A DNA stretch of 64,000 nucleotides from Theocolax elegans (GCA_026168455.1 CM047425.1:90151580-90215579), one strand, 5' to 3'; numbered from the stretch's first letter, positions 42,341 through 55,620 are shown. Notes: generated by a model from the letters alone, not told the origin. Made by a program: numbers and translations.

Positions 42341-42456
42341 AAGAATAGCCATTTTATAGGTTACACTAGCCCTTTCCCACTCATTTTTAAAAAATCACTA
42401 ATTTAGAAATTTAGGGTAGAAAAAGATTAGTGATAACCTATAAAATATCTATTCTT
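42341..42456. mobile_element. 116-bp foldback MITE-like element
   Basis: The sequence starts AAGAATAGCCATTTTATAGG and ends with the near-complement CCTATAAAATATCTATTCTT. The arms pair over about 50 bases with a few mismatches and almost no loop. The size and structure fit a miniature inverted-repeat element; target-site duplication and superfamily are not determined. Confidence 0.6.
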
Positions 42457-43439
42457 AAATACAATACAAATATTGAATGTGGATAAATTTCTGTTAGAAT
42501 AAAAATTTCTTGATCTAATGCTATAGCGATTATACTTAATTAAACCTGAATTTGTAATTACCATAATCCTTACAGTGTATACAAATACAAATTACCCCCT
42601 TCTCCTTCATTATGTACAATCAACGAATCGACTAAACTAATAAAACTATGACAGTTTAACAACCAAATTATTACGATAAATTAGTTTTCAAAACTGACAA
42701 AAAGAAGTTTGTATGCAGACTAAAGAAACTTATCGATTTTCTTCCAAAGTTCTGTAGATGAAATCGAAGCATTTAAAACGTTTGTTTAGTCATTATCATT
42801 CTATAATCATTTGATCAGAAATGGCGAATAATTAATTGTCATAAAGTAATGTTAACTAACCTCTTAATGCTAAATTTTTATTAGGATTTGTGTACGTATT
42901 TTTCTTTAGATTATATATTATTAAATATATAAATACTTTACGGTTATTCGCACGAGATAGCAATTGATGCGACATTTAACTTTATCACTTGCCTTTTCTT
43001 ATCGAAAAACAGCAAAGATAGACCAGTTTAAATTTACATCACGTGAATACGTACAATATACTTTTCACTAATTAACGATTTATATAAAAAAAAAGTAATA
43101 AAAAGTTGTTAGGTTAAAAACTAAACAACACGAATAAATTCGAAGAGAAAAACTATCCGAGAGCAAAAATAAAGTTAGCGCATTTACTTAATTGTTATGC
43201 AGCACTTAAGATCCGAATAACTTGGAGAACTGACTTTCTTTCCTATAATCTGTATAGGAGTAATAGTCGCATATAAAAAAGAAAGCGAAGAGGTGAGATT
43301 AAGAAAGCGATACTCACTTTATATATACAGTAATTATTGTAAATCGTTAACTAAATACTAAGTAATCGACAATCCATCGATTTTTCGTCCAACTGGCTTC
43401 ATTTGGCGTTTCGAATGTTGTAAATTATCTCATTAACAC

Positions 43440-43720
43440 ATTGGAAGGTAGAACTCACGTGGTCGGTAATAGATTGTGTCGTTGAACGTTCAGTACGGAG
43501 CATCGAACTCGCGGAAACCGATGACTACGACTCGAGCTTCGAGGAGTCTGGCACAAGGTTTGAACTGTGACAACGCGTGGCGCGGGTGGATCTGATCCGC
43601 GATGCGCTGATGCTCGCACATGCGCTTCGAACGTGTAACCACGAGCGCCGAATCGTCTAAAGCGCGTGGTTCCCGAATCCCGATATGCTTTTTATTTTAT
43701 GGTGGGGTTAGAGGCCAATA
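43440..43720. promoter_or_regulatory. CpG-rich island, promoter or first-exon candidate
   Basis: GC-rich stretch with ACAACGCGTGGCGCGGGTGG, GATCCGCGATGCGCTGATGC and related words, flanked by AT-rich DNA. No open frame with a recognisable product. It may be a distal promoter or first non-coding exon of the mGluR gene 15 kb downstream on the minus strand, or may belong to an unseen transcript. Confidence 0.3.
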
Positions 43721-45450
43721 TTCGAATGACCGTTTCAAGTGCACGTGCATAGTCGAGTTTCGAAGAGATATTGTTTTGTTCTCCAATATGCTGGATGAAA
43801 CATTTTTTATTGTCAAACCCAATCATTTTAGACTTTGTTTATTTCATGATATTTATTCGCGGTAAACTTTTATTTTCTTACGGTGAATCTAAGGAATATC
43901 AATAATTTATCAAATTGGAGCAATTATTCTAGATACAAATTTGAACATTAATTAAATTATGATATTAAATTGCAGTTGCTCACTTGGATAAAGTTCGCAA
44001 CAACTAACTGGATGGACCAAAATTCTCCGTAAAGAAAAAAAATAACACGAGGTAAGAAAAATTTAGTTTACTCAGTTTATACACTAATGACTGTAATTAA
44101 ATTCTTCACACTTTCTAACAGTGTTTCGATGTTTCTTTCTACTTTACAATTAATCAATTTTTCGCACATTAATTTTTAATCAATAAACATTAGTCATTAA
44201 AATTATGTGCAATATAATGTGTAATTGTCATGCTGGATGTATCGTGGGCAATAATTTAATAATCTATATCCCTATAAGTGACTTATGTTTTTCTTTACCT
44301 ATCTAAAAGAAAATATTTATTAACAAAATTTCAGATCCACATGAAAGAACCAACAAATTTAATTCAAAATAAATTATTGTTTTTCTTGTTTTTTTAAATT
44401 CATAAAAAATGTGATAAATACATCTAATACTTTATAATACTTCTTAATTTTTTTATCGTGTTATTGTAAATAAATTTTTCAAGCTCCTAACTACCTTTTC
44501 TAAATAAAATTATAAATTGTATCAAAATTAAAGCATTGCAGCGACCTATTTATACGCCATTAATATGTTTTTGGTGTTAACTAATGTGAGTATTATATAT
44601 ATATTTATGTATTGGAACAATATTTTACTTATTTACCATTTTAATATATTTACTCTATGGTCAATAAGTAGATACTTTTTTCATACATAAAATATGCCCA
44701 TAAAAAATCATCTGCAAATATCAATCAATATTTTACAACTTTATTGAAAGTCCCTAAAGTGATTTTAACCTATATATTTTAATAATACTCCTGGTAGAAA
44801 TATTAAATATTTTTAAGCCATTTAGTCGTTTACTAAAAAAGGATTATCCATTGCACAGGAGATCAATGGGTGTAAATAATACCACTAAATTGACCATGTT
44901 CCCTTTCCCTCAAATTTTGAAAAAAACGTTTAATTTTTAATAAAGTAAAAAATCTGTTTGTATTCTAAAAAAATAATATTTATTTTAAAATTAATAATTA
45001 ATTTTTTTTATTTGATTATTTTAATATTTACTTTCGTGAGACAATAACCAATAAATTGAAGGAGTATCACTAGCAGTTGCAAACAATATCAGCTGATTTT
45101 TTTCCGCATAATATTTTTTAAGCACTTTTGTGGAATTTATTAATAAATTATACAATTGTCCATTTTCAATGCATTATTTTCTACAAGTGCTTAATAATGT
45201 ATATATATTTTACAGATTTATTGTTAAAGTATATTTTATATTACTCTATCCTACTGTAAATATTAATTTTATAAACTCGCAAAATAAATATATTATATAC
45301 TTTAAGAAAATAATTGCCTTAGCATCCGTCGCGTAAACGTCAAAGTTAATATTAAATCCCAGGTCTGAAATAAGACAGTTCACCAGGGACAAGCATAAAA
45401 CAGCCAAAGTATTCATTAAAATTAGGAAACCGTGTACAAAGCAAACAAAT
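43720..45450. other. No gene seen; very AT-rich
   Basis: Nothing recognisable beyond simple AT-rich sequence; short frames near 45130-45336 look like chance. Confidence 0.5.
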
Positions 45451-45460
45451 AAATAATAAA

Positions 45461-45793
45461 ATGCTGGGTGTAGAGAAAAAATATAAAGAAACACAAGCTC
45501 CAGGAAAAGAGAAATTCAAGGGTGCACTCCTTTCAAACTCGAAAGCATTCAGAATTTTCACGAATCCTTGGGAAAGCTCCCTCATCGTAGCTTTCACAAA
45601 AACGATGGTAAAAATGTATGGAGACAGGGAAAGCGTTAAAACGAAGGCCCAGGCTAAGTTTCATAAAATTAAAAATGCTAGCAATACAGACGAGAAAAGT
45701 CGTGGTTTGCGGCTACGGAAACTGAAATATTGCATAGATGGAACGACAAGAAAACTACGAGTGTTTCGGCCAAATGTGAGAGAGAATATTTGA
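45461..45793 (+). CDS. Unassigned 110-residue open frame
   Basis: One of the longer uninterrupted frames in the window (ATG at 45461, stop ending 45793), in a patch that is less AT-rich than its surroundings (about 45350-45850). The product is lysine- and arginine-rich, has no motif I recognise, no signal peptide and no membrane segment. There is no clear promoter or splice evidence. It may be chance, a relic, or part of a non-coding transcript. Confidence 0.15.
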   Translation: MLGVEKKYKETQAPGKEKFKGALLSNSKAFRIFTNPWESSLIVAFTKTMVKMYGDRESVKTKAQAKFHKIKNASNTDEKSRGLRLRKLKYCIDGTTRKLRVFRPNVRENI

Positions 45794-45849
45794 GCGACGT
45801 TTCTATTTCATTTTCTTTTTTTCGTTACAGCGAGAAAACGCAATACCTT

Positions 45850-48800
45850 GTACACCCAGTTTTTCGTGTTTTAGTCGACTGATATGCAATCTTTATATTC
45901 ACTGCGTGTTCGTCCATCTACGATTTCGATGTAACTAGAAAACTGAACGTTTAAAATATTTAAATATTTTTGCAATGACTCTACATCAATTCAATAATAC
46001 ATTGAAAATGTGAAAATTAATTAAATAACCATTTTTGTCTAACAAGAGAGCAGTATGTATTATCCTTATTAATTATTGTTGTTCGCGTAACAATTTTGCT
46101 ATTTAAACTGTAAACTAAATTTTTCATAATATGCAGTAACGTCAATTGATCACATGTAGCGTAACAATAATATAAATTAACCGAAAAAATATGATTCTAT
46201 GTCTATTTCTAATACTTAATAGTTATTATAAAAAAATCTAAGCATTATTTATAAGAACAACATAATTATTTAAAGAAAAAATACCGAACCATCATGTAAT
46301 ACGAGTTTTAATACTCAAAATTCAGTGTTTAAAAAAATATAGTTACTTTATATGGTTGTCCAAATTCTTACTAAAAATTTCTCATATCGTCCATAAAATC
46401 GTAAAATTCTTCAAAGCCTTGCCGTGCGCCACTTCTTTTTATACTCCAGTGCTGACTGTGGCTTCGGTATCCAGGGTTTCTTACAGTTTCCTTTTTACAG
46501 GGATACAAACGCATATAAGGGCAGCCGCCCGAGGCCTTGACGTACTTCCTGAAAAATCTAGCATACCGCTTTTCTCAAAAACATGGGACAAAAACTTATA
46601 TTACTTTCTTCTTTCTTACGGTAAAATAATTATAATGAAAACATTATAAAATGTATCATATATTAGTTATGAATTGCGTCTTACTTTTTTTCTGTTGAAT
46701 ACATATAATAATAAAACTAAATTTACTAACAGCATCAATTATACATATTACACGTAAAGAAAATTTCAATAGATATAAATTAACAAAAAAGATAAAAAAA
46801 TAATAATTTAATAAAACTTTCGAAGCTGATTCTTATTCCTTCATGTATAAACTGCAATATGATTATAAGATATACCTATAGAAACCACAATTAAAAATAG
46901 GTAGTCATATTACAATTAATGACACCGTAACGTGCATTACTAAATTTTTTTACACGGGTTATTATTACATTTAATATTTCATTTTCACATCATGTTTGAA
47001 AAAGATAATCGTAAAACTAAACCCTAGATGTTTTCACGTCTTAAAGTTAATTTAAAGTAAATTTTATCTAAATTTTATTAATCGAAAATAAAATGCTGCG
47101 TTATATATGTTACAAAATCAAATATATAACACAGTGCATGTAAAAGAAGCAAGAGCTTTATGGATATGATTGGTGGTTTAATAAGTACGCAAGTAAAAGT
47201 GAAGAGCACTATAAAGTCATTAAAAAACAGATATTCTCTTACAGTAGTTATAATAATACAATTTTTCTTTTATCATATTTTGATGTATATTTTTTGTTTT
47301 TAGTTAAAACTTTATACTATGCATATGCATGTATATCAAAACGCAAGTAATGTATTTATTTAGTACTTCACGTGTTAAATAATCTTTAACCGACAGATAT
47401 TACATTTTATTTTTATACAATATGACTTTATAAAATCGTATTCACTTAAAGTATTATCTTATTGCATCTCAAACCTGATTTTAAAGTATGATATTTTTAA
47501 ACGATGCTCACTTGTGTAGGTGCGTTTCCATATACTATTACTTTTCTAACAAGCGCTAAATATAGATTACTAATATTCTAAATTTGCACTAAAGAAAAAA
47601 ACGCGGGTTCGATAGAAAATTATTATGTATTTTTCTATTCTTTTTAAAAAAAATGACGATTATCATTTGGGTAATATTTGTAACTAATAATGATCTAACA
47701 AAATTTGATTAAATGAAAAGTTACAGTAACACCTTTAAAATAAATAATTTTTTCTAGTGCTCAAGCTAATTGGATCTTGTACTTCACTAAGTATTATAAT
47801 GCACGTCATACAAATTGTATGTAAATTACGACTGAAGTACCATGCACAGAAGCCTCTTGACTATAATTAGATAAAAATAGTTATTTTTTAATAAGTGCTT
47901 ATTAAATTTTACAAAGTATTATAAGTATAAGTAAACAAAGTAATAGTTATTAAAGTTAGGTAATCAGAGACCATTTTTTTTCTTTTTATTAAGTCTACTC
48001 GACTCTTCTAGATATAGAGAATTATACTACTGAGAGACAAATTATTTAAATATTTTTGTATAGAAATTCACTGCTTTGTGGTATACTAACTAACGCTAAT
48101 TTCAATCCGAATTCAGCAAACCGATATTGGTATAACGTTTTTCAACAATAAACATATACACTTCATATATTTCATTTTCGTAAAATACTTAAATTAATAT
48201 ATATATAGGTTAGAAAAGAAAATTGTTTAAGTAGTACATTTTGTTCATGTACATATATCTATATATGCACATATGCACATATGCACACACTTACAATATA
48301 TTTCGAAACGTAAAGAGCCGTTATCGTTATTTATGTGGTAATAAAGAAAGTTAAGGTACACCGATAGCATTTTACGTAAGCAATTTGATGACAAAAGTAT
48401 CGCCTTTTGTTTAAATATGGTTTAAATATCTGTAATGAAGTTACAGATGACTACCGTGTTTGTGTCACATAAATACGGTACATTTTAAAATATTTTGCAA
48501 AACTAATTTAATCTTTTACAAATTATATACCAATCAAAACAATATGGAAAATTGAAGGTTTAGCCCTTTATTCAAAATTCTTAGCGACATAAAATTGGCT
48601 GTTCTATCAGTAGATTTTGTTTTTACTACATAAGATACTGCAAGATACTAAACGATGATCAAAGGTACTCAGATTTCACATCCTCGGATAGAGAATTTAT
48701 CTACATTATTTTCTCTTTATAACTTTTACTATCAAGTAGCTCATTTACGAGATAAATATTTTAGATTGGGATAAACTGTTTTCAAAATATAAAATCAAAT

Positions 48801-49139
48801 TAATTGATGTAATACACGACTAATGATGTGTATAGTAATAGTAACCCTTATTCCAAAGAATATAATAACATTATTCTCAAATAAAATAAAAAAATAATGT
48901 AATTACATAATGATTACTATATGCAGTTACAAATTTTACATTTTTTATGCGTAAATATCGAAAACGGGCTTGTAAAATAGCAAATTCCTCCTTCTTCTTG
49001 ATGTGATTTAGTCGATCCACAATGGCCCACATATGGCATGTCGCGTTGGTGCAACGTTGCAGAAACGTTCCTTTAGACACTTGATTCGTATCTTTATAAA
49101 TCTGGAAAGTAAAGGAATTTGACATACTATCGAAAATTT
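45850..49139. other. No gene seen; AT-rich
   Basis: A GC-richer patch at 46420-46560 is open in one frame as part of a 97-codon chance-like ORF. The rest is low-complexity AT-rich DNA with no recognised repeat. Confidence 0.5.
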
Positions 49140-49502
49140 TATGTTTTAAAATTTTGTTCTTCTCTGAATCGTTGCATAAACGTTTCAAATACTTAATTTA
49201 AACATTTGTGTAAAGTTGTGTAAGCGTTTTCAAAAGTTACATCATTTACTGGAATAAAATTCTAATGGCAGCTTTTTTGTATTTCTACATCGCTGTGGAA
49301 ATTTTTGAAATTAAGAAAAAGTTAAGAAGGATTTTCGTTACACGAAACGTTTGTACAAAACTCAGAAATTCTCCCACCATAATTCTATGCCAGTAAATGA
49401 ATTAACTTTTGAAAACGTTTACACAACTTCATGCAAATGTTTAAAGTTAGTTTTTAAAACGTTTTTGCAACGATTTAGAAAAGAACAAAATTTTAAAACA
49501 TA
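49140..49502. repeat. Foldback repeat (arms ~125 bp)
   Basis: The left arm 49140-49268 (begins ATGTTTTAAAATTTTGTTCT) and right arm 49378-49502 (ends AGAACAAAATTTTAAAACAT) are inverted copies with scattered mismatches around a loop of about 110 bases. It carries the words AAACGTTT and GTTGCA, shared with the degenerate repeat blocks at 51.6-52.2 and 53.9-54.5 kb. It is probably a non-autonomous mobile-element relic. Confidence 0.65.
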
Positions 49503-50263
49503 GGACGTTTAGACTATTTAGAGATAGTTCCAGATTTCTTAAGAAATGTTTCAAGCTTCTGAAAAAATGCTTTCGCAACGTTTCACCAACATGACGGACT
49601 ATGTGAGGTTGCTGCAAAGGTCATAACGACATTCCATCTCTCTTGTGAACCAAAAATGCATATCCAAAAATTCTTTGGAGTTTAAGGTCCCTTCCAAAAA
49701 GGTTTAGAAATGGTTCCTTTCTTCTAAGAAACGTGTTCGTCGAACTTCAGGTCGGGTCAGGTAAGCACCTGGATCAGATAAAAGGTGACAAAGCCAACAT
49801 GTACACGTTCAATCATACTATTTTTAAGTTTCTCTAAAAATGCAATACAACATTATACAAATGTTTAATTAATATTTTTCCAAGTTTAGGAAAGTCTCGT
49901 TGGACACGTTAATATAAACTTTCGCCAAACATAAACTTTATCTGAAGTTCATATAAAGCTTTACATGTTTATGCAGATTAGTAACGAAAATTGTATAATC
50001 AATTTAAAAAATTAAATTGCTCATGTTGCGTATGCGCACTTATTTCACTCTACTCTCACTCACGGTCCATTTAATTATTACAAGGAAAACTCACGTAGTT
50101 TTACTAGAAAATTTTACTATTTTTTAGTGAAACATAATTTTATACAATTTTTACACTCCCAGAGAAATTTTTATACGGTTCTTTTATACAAAATTCATAT
50201 CATAATTGGCACAAAATTTACTGAATCTATAGTTAAATATAATTCTTAAACTTACTGACTAAG

Positions 50264-50500
50264 AGATATGTTTTCTACTATAAAAATATGAAAAAATCCG
50301 GAATTACATACTGTAACGTTCTGTATTACGATAGGTATAGGCAAAAAGAGAAAATTTTGCCAAAAATATTCTTGACTTTGAATGCTTATAACTCGGAAAC
50401 AGATAAAGATGTATATTCAAACCAGATTTTATAAGAAACCTGAGATTAAGTAGATACATTCTAAAAAAAAATAGTTCACATATCTTAATTTGCAATTTCA
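50264..50500 (+). repeat. Diverged single arm related to the foldback at 52.6-53.1 kb
   Basis: Starting GATATGTTTTCTACTATAAA, this stretch lines up in the same order with 52639 onward: shared GATATGTTTTCTA.TATAAAAATATG, a CTTATAACT-like word, CATTCAAACC-like text and a TGAGATTAAGTAGAT-like block. The similarity is clear but broken by many substitutions and indels. It looks like an older copy of the same element family. Confidence 0.5.
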
Positions 50501-50509
50501 ATGCAGTAC

Positions 50510-51600
50510 TATAGTAATAGAAATATCGTTATTACAATTTTTCTTGGATTGTGAAATAATAGTATTGTGCGTGTATTGAACATTGTTCACTTTTTACATA
50601 TTTTGTATACGTAAAGTGTATATACATGTATATATTTATATGTGTAAAATTCTGTCTTAAGTTTGCTGAACCCTTTTGTTAATTCAGTGCTGTTTCCGCC
50701 CGAAAGACACGATTCTGTTTACTTTACTTTCGTTTTATGTACATGACTTCGAACATTTATCTTATCTCTTACCCTCGTTTACCTCATCACACGTTCACCT
50801 GTCTGACATTCTGTTTTGGTATACTCTTCATTGTTCTGAATTTAAAAAAAAATTTGACTTTGTTATTATTAAAATTCTTTTTAATATTATGCAAAATTAT
50901 AAATTATAGTTGAGAGTTAAACACGTTACTTTTTATTTTAAAACACATTTCTTTCACTATACCTACATAATTATAGGGATTCATTTGTGCCATAAATATT
51001 GTTATATTATAAATATTAAATACCGGTATAAAACATAAAAATAAATGTTTGCATTTAAAGTAAATAAATATTTTCTTCGCGTAATTTACTGTGATAACTT
51101 AATTTAATGTAATTATTGAAACAAAAATTATTTATATTAATTAAAGTATTATAAGTACTTGATATTTAGAATGTCAGTAGCTCTCGGAGTAGTTAATTTA
51201 ACCCTTAGGTACAAAGAGCACGAAAACGAAAGGTAAAAAATGCGAGTCCGAATTAGGGTCTACATAGTCAGAGAAGGAAAGACAGTGGTAATGCTTTTTT
51301 AAAAGGATGTACGAGTGAGTACGAGATCGTACGTGTGTAGGTACTTGTGGATAAAGGATAAGAGGGCACTTGGTTTAATCTACTGGTGTACCGCTAACCG
51401 CACAGCACCATTACTAATTGTACGAAAGCAGTACGTCCTACGGCGAAAATACACCTGAAGCTTCTATCGGTGAACTGACAAAAAGAAATTGCTTTTGTGC
51501 GTTTGTGCGACAACGCGCGCGTGTGTGCGCATCTCTGTTTCTTATTAAAATTGTGTATTGAATGTATTGGGAAATATTTGTATTACTATAGGTATACCAC
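50510..51600. other. No gene seen
   Basis: AT-rich. A patch at about 51190-51540 is less AT-rich and includes ACGCGCGCGTGTGTGCGC; no coding frame. Confidence 0.5.
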
Positions 51601-52190
51601 GTAGCACGAAATGATTCAATGAAATATTTCATGAACTATTATCCAGAAATATTCCGCAAATCATAAGTAAATATTTCAAATATATTACACAAAATATTTC
51701 ATGAAATGTTAGCATATCCTTTTACAAATGTTTTCACAAAAAATTTACAAAATGCAACAGAAATGTTTTTATTTATATCTCTGCGAACTTGTCAAAATAT
51801 TTCAGGAAATGTTTCATGTAATCGCCTAGGATGGTTTCATACAACATTATAAGAATGGTTTTGAAAAGGTTTCGTAAATGTTTCACGGATGTGTTTGTAC
51901 GCAATATTTAAATCGATCCAGATATGTTGCCACTTCGTTGCACGGATGTTGCACGAAATATTACCATGAAATGTTCCTGCGTTGTTACCAAAACGTTTAA
52001 TAAAATATTACAAAAATATTTGTTAAATGTATTTCGGAAGGTTTACTTAATTAGAAAAACAAAATTAGATTTTAGACAACACTGTAAGGATGGTTTCGAA
52101 AATGTTTCGTGAATGTTTCACGGATGCGTTTGTACGCAATATTTAAATATATCCAAAAATTATGCCACATCGTTGCTCGGGTAATTAATA
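51600..52190. repeat. Degenerate repeat block with AATGTTTC/AATATTTC words
   Basis: Many imperfect copies of GAAATGTTTC- and AAATATTTC-like words occur at irregular 20-40-base spacing. A longer direct repeat is clear: 51841-51945 and 52077-52180 share ACAACA, AATGTTTCACGGATG, GTTTGTACGCAATATTTAAA and CATCGTTG-like text in the same order. This is probably an internally repetitive non-autonomous element or a decayed tandem array. Confidence 0.6.
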
Positions 52191-52638
52191 TATATATAAT
52201 CGAGTTTCAAAACAATTCACTTCCGAAAATGATTGTTTTTAATAATCATAAACGTAGTAATCATAATATTCTATATATATTTTCAAATCATCTAATAATT
52301 TGAAAGTACTTACTAATAATAGTTATTCATGCACTTAGGGAGTAAAATATTTATTCCCAGGATGAAAGTTGCTGCCCAAGCTTTAGCGAGCAGTAATTCA
52401 TCCAAGGGAATAATCGCCTTTTACTGCCGAAGTGCATATAAAATTTTTCACCCTGATCACTAAAAAAATCATTTTTTGCAATAACAAATTTTTTTTAACT
52501 TTCTCAATTTTTTCAATATTGTAAAATGTTTTTATTTATCGAAGACTAATTTTTTTCATCGTAGACTTACCTTTTAGTTTTTAATACTTACAAGGGGAAC
52601 ATCATATATTTGGGAAACGGATCGTGCCCAGCTTGTAG

Positions 52639-53101
52639 GATATGTTTTCTAATATAAAAATATGTAAAAAGCCAGAATTGCAGACCCTAACAATCGTTTT
52701 TTCAAAAGTTATACGCTATTAAAGAAAATTTCCAAAAAATAGAGGATTTACTTCAAACGCTTGTAACTTCTAACTTATCAAATATTGACATTCAAACCAA
52801 AGTTCAATGAAAAGCTGAGATAAAATAGATATAATTTAAAAAACTCAAATACGTTAAAATGGAGCAAAGTAATAGCCGAATTAACATTTTCAAGAAATTT
52901 AGCTTAAAAAAATCAATAAAATTTGTACTGCCCAATTTTTGTTTAAAATTACTTCTAATTCTTAATTCGGCTATAACGTTGCTCCATTTTAACGGATTTG
53001 AGCGTTCTTTTTTAAAATTATATCTATTTCATCTCAGCTTTTCATTAACCTTTGGTTTGAATGTCAACATTTGATAGGTTAGAAGTTACAAGCATTTGAA
53101 G
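52639..53101. mobile_element. Foldback element with ~140-bp arms
   Basis: The left arm 52750-52886 (begins CTTCAAACGCTTGTAACTTC) and right arm 52962-53101 (ends AAGTTACAAGCATTTGAAG) are inverted copies around about 75 bases. A further 110 bases to the left (from 52639) match the related copy at 50264. The open frame across the hairpin is a by-product of the palindrome. No transposase. Confidence 0.65.
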
Positions 53102-53929
53102 TTTTCAAAAGGTTTGTGCAATCTTTTTATGTGCTTTAGTCGTTAAAAATATTGCATACAAAGTTTACAAATAAACCGTACGTGAAAGCAATATTTTATA
53201 AATGTAAATATATATATATTTAAATATTCAAGTATATAAAATAAAGTATTATACAAAAAATTATGCATGTTTAATATTAATTTAACTTAATTATTATATT
53301 ATAGTGTGTCAACGTCTTTAATTTTTAACCTTTTCATACGTATTTCATTACTTTAAATTTAAGAAATCCAGATTTGGAGTTAAATTAAATCTATATTAGA
53401 GTTAAATTAAGTTACTAATACTTTAAGTAGAGTAAAATAATAACTCTAAAAAGAGTTATTTTACATAGTTTATGCTTAGAGTGATTTTTAACTCTATTAG
53501 TTAAACAATTGTATTTGTATAATTTTGTAATTTGAATATATTCTACAAACTCGTAATATCCTAAGTTTTAGAAACATTGTATTGAAATAATTAACTTTTA
53601 AGTTTAAACGTTAAAAAATTTATTTTTTAATTGCTTGTGCACCATTTTTTTTAATTTTCTTATCATTATAAATTTATTTATATTTTAAATCTCTTATTTA
53701 CGAATCTATTAGTCTAGAAGTTGGGAGTTTTTGTGACCGATGAAGGTCCAGTTCAAACTCAAATTTTGAGCGTATTTTATTTAAAAATACGTCTGAAAAA
53801 ATTATTAACAATTCAATTGTTTAGGTGGCTATAAACACAATTTGTTTATTTGAAATTGATTCTTATTAAAAAGAATATAGTAAATTATACTCAGAAATTT
53901 TTCTCCGTGTTGGGTACCTATTACTACAA

Positions 53930-54540
53930 GATATCCAAAACAATTCGTGAAATATTATTGGAAGTCTATTGCGAACTATTTATGTAAGGTTTATAATATA
54001 ATTCAAAGACTATTGAAAAATATTACAAAATCCTTTTGGACAAGGATCCGTCAATATTTTTGATAATATTTCAAAAAATGTGTCCGAGATATTGCTGGAT
54101 ATTTTAAAAAAAGTTGGAATTCATTATACAAAATATTGTTAAATATTTTCACAAGTTACCAATTATATTGCTTGAAAGATTCCATGAAATGTTTTGGAAA
54201 CTTTCTATGTAATGTTTGTATACGGTCCTAGCGTGAACATAAGAAAATTGCAAGAACCTTTCAGAAAAGATTTCCTCAAAGTTTTAGGTAATATTTCACA
54301 AAACGTTTTGCACATATTGCTATAATATTTATGGATATTTTTAGTAGTTTGCAAACTGTTATATTTTAAATTGCTACAACATTTCTGAAATAAAGTTTAA
54401 AAAATTTCTGCAAATGTTTTGGAAACTTTCTGTGTAATGTTTTTGAACGGTTGTAGCGCGGACATAAAAACATTACTCAAATATTTATTAAAATATTATT
54501 GCAATATTTCAAATCTATCAAAAACATTTATGCAACATTC
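53930..54540. repeat. Second degenerate AATGTTTC/AATATTT repeat block
   Basis: Word content resembles 51.6-52.2 kb. A direct repeat of about 55 bases is visible: 54187-54243 and 54413-54467 share AATGTTTTGGAAACTTTCT, GTAATGTTT, ACGGT and a TAGCG..GACATAA-like end. The rest consists of poorer copies of the same words. Confidence 0.55.
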
Positions 54541-55420
54541 CATGCTGGGTGGGATAGTATTATTATGATTGAACATGGAAACCTTTTTGATAAAAATGTT
54601 TTAATGTGTATTACTTTGTAAAATATTTGAGCACCGTGCACAAGAGTAACGTGCACTATTCTTGTGTACAAACATAATGTGCACTGTTTAATAATTCTTT
54701 GGTGATGTACAAATCTACCTTTGTCGGTATGAGACCACGTACACAATATGTCAGTGTTAGGAAAGGAAATACTTAAATAAAGGTTATAATTAATGTAGTA
54801 TAAGTATTTACTTTTATTTTAACGCACTGAAAAAATTCCTTTGATCATTTAGTATATCTATAAAGTTATAAACGCGAAAATAATATATTTTTCAATTGTC
54901 TATATGTTATGTATATTATTTTGTATTGTTTCAAACAATCGTATTTGCTTAAAAATCGTATTATAACGATGTAATTATCATTTTTTTCAAAGCATTGTTT
55001 GTAATTAAATCTTAACACATTTATAAAAGTTTAATCATTTTAATTTTCCTAATTATGAGAGAAATTATAAAAAAGTTATTGAATCATCAATTGAATTTGT
55101 TTTACATTGTTTTAATTGGTTAACGTCTAGCGTAATTATAAATTATAAACCTATAGTCATTTATTAACTCAACATAAGTTACATAGTCATAGGTATGTAC
55201 ATGGAAATCGCTCCAAGGCACGTAATGCAAAATTTTCACAATAATATTTTTATATAAGTAGTCTTATATAAATGATCTTATATTCTACACTCAACTAAAG
55301 TTATTATTATAATTATTTATCAGCTCAACACAAGTTACATAGCCACAGGTACTCAACTAAAGTTTTTTTTTTTTAATTCATTTTATTGGCTTTGTAAATA
55401 TTACATATCGCCATCAACTA
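54541..55420. other. Intergenic stretch before the DNAJC7 promoter, with a short direct repeat
   Basis: About 35 bases near 55160-55195 (CTCAACATAAGTTACATAGT) recur near 55318-55350 (CTCAACACAAGTTACATAGC). The word CTCAACTAAAGTT is also repeated around 55290 and 55352, and a related CATCAACTAAAGTT lies at 55412. The remainder is AT-rich with nothing recognised. Confidence 0.5.
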
Positions 55421-55620
55421 AAGTTCAAAACATCGAGCGCACAGCGACCTCTCTAGAGTAGAAGATGAACATTCATCTGTATAGTTTAGAGAGCACGCTG
55501 TCGCTGTAGACTGTAGAGGAAATAACGTATAAAGAACAAGGCTATTGCGGAACGAACGCGCGCAGCGCAGCACACCAGTAAACTATAGAAAGAAAGAGAA
55601 AGAGAAGTCGTGGTCACTGG

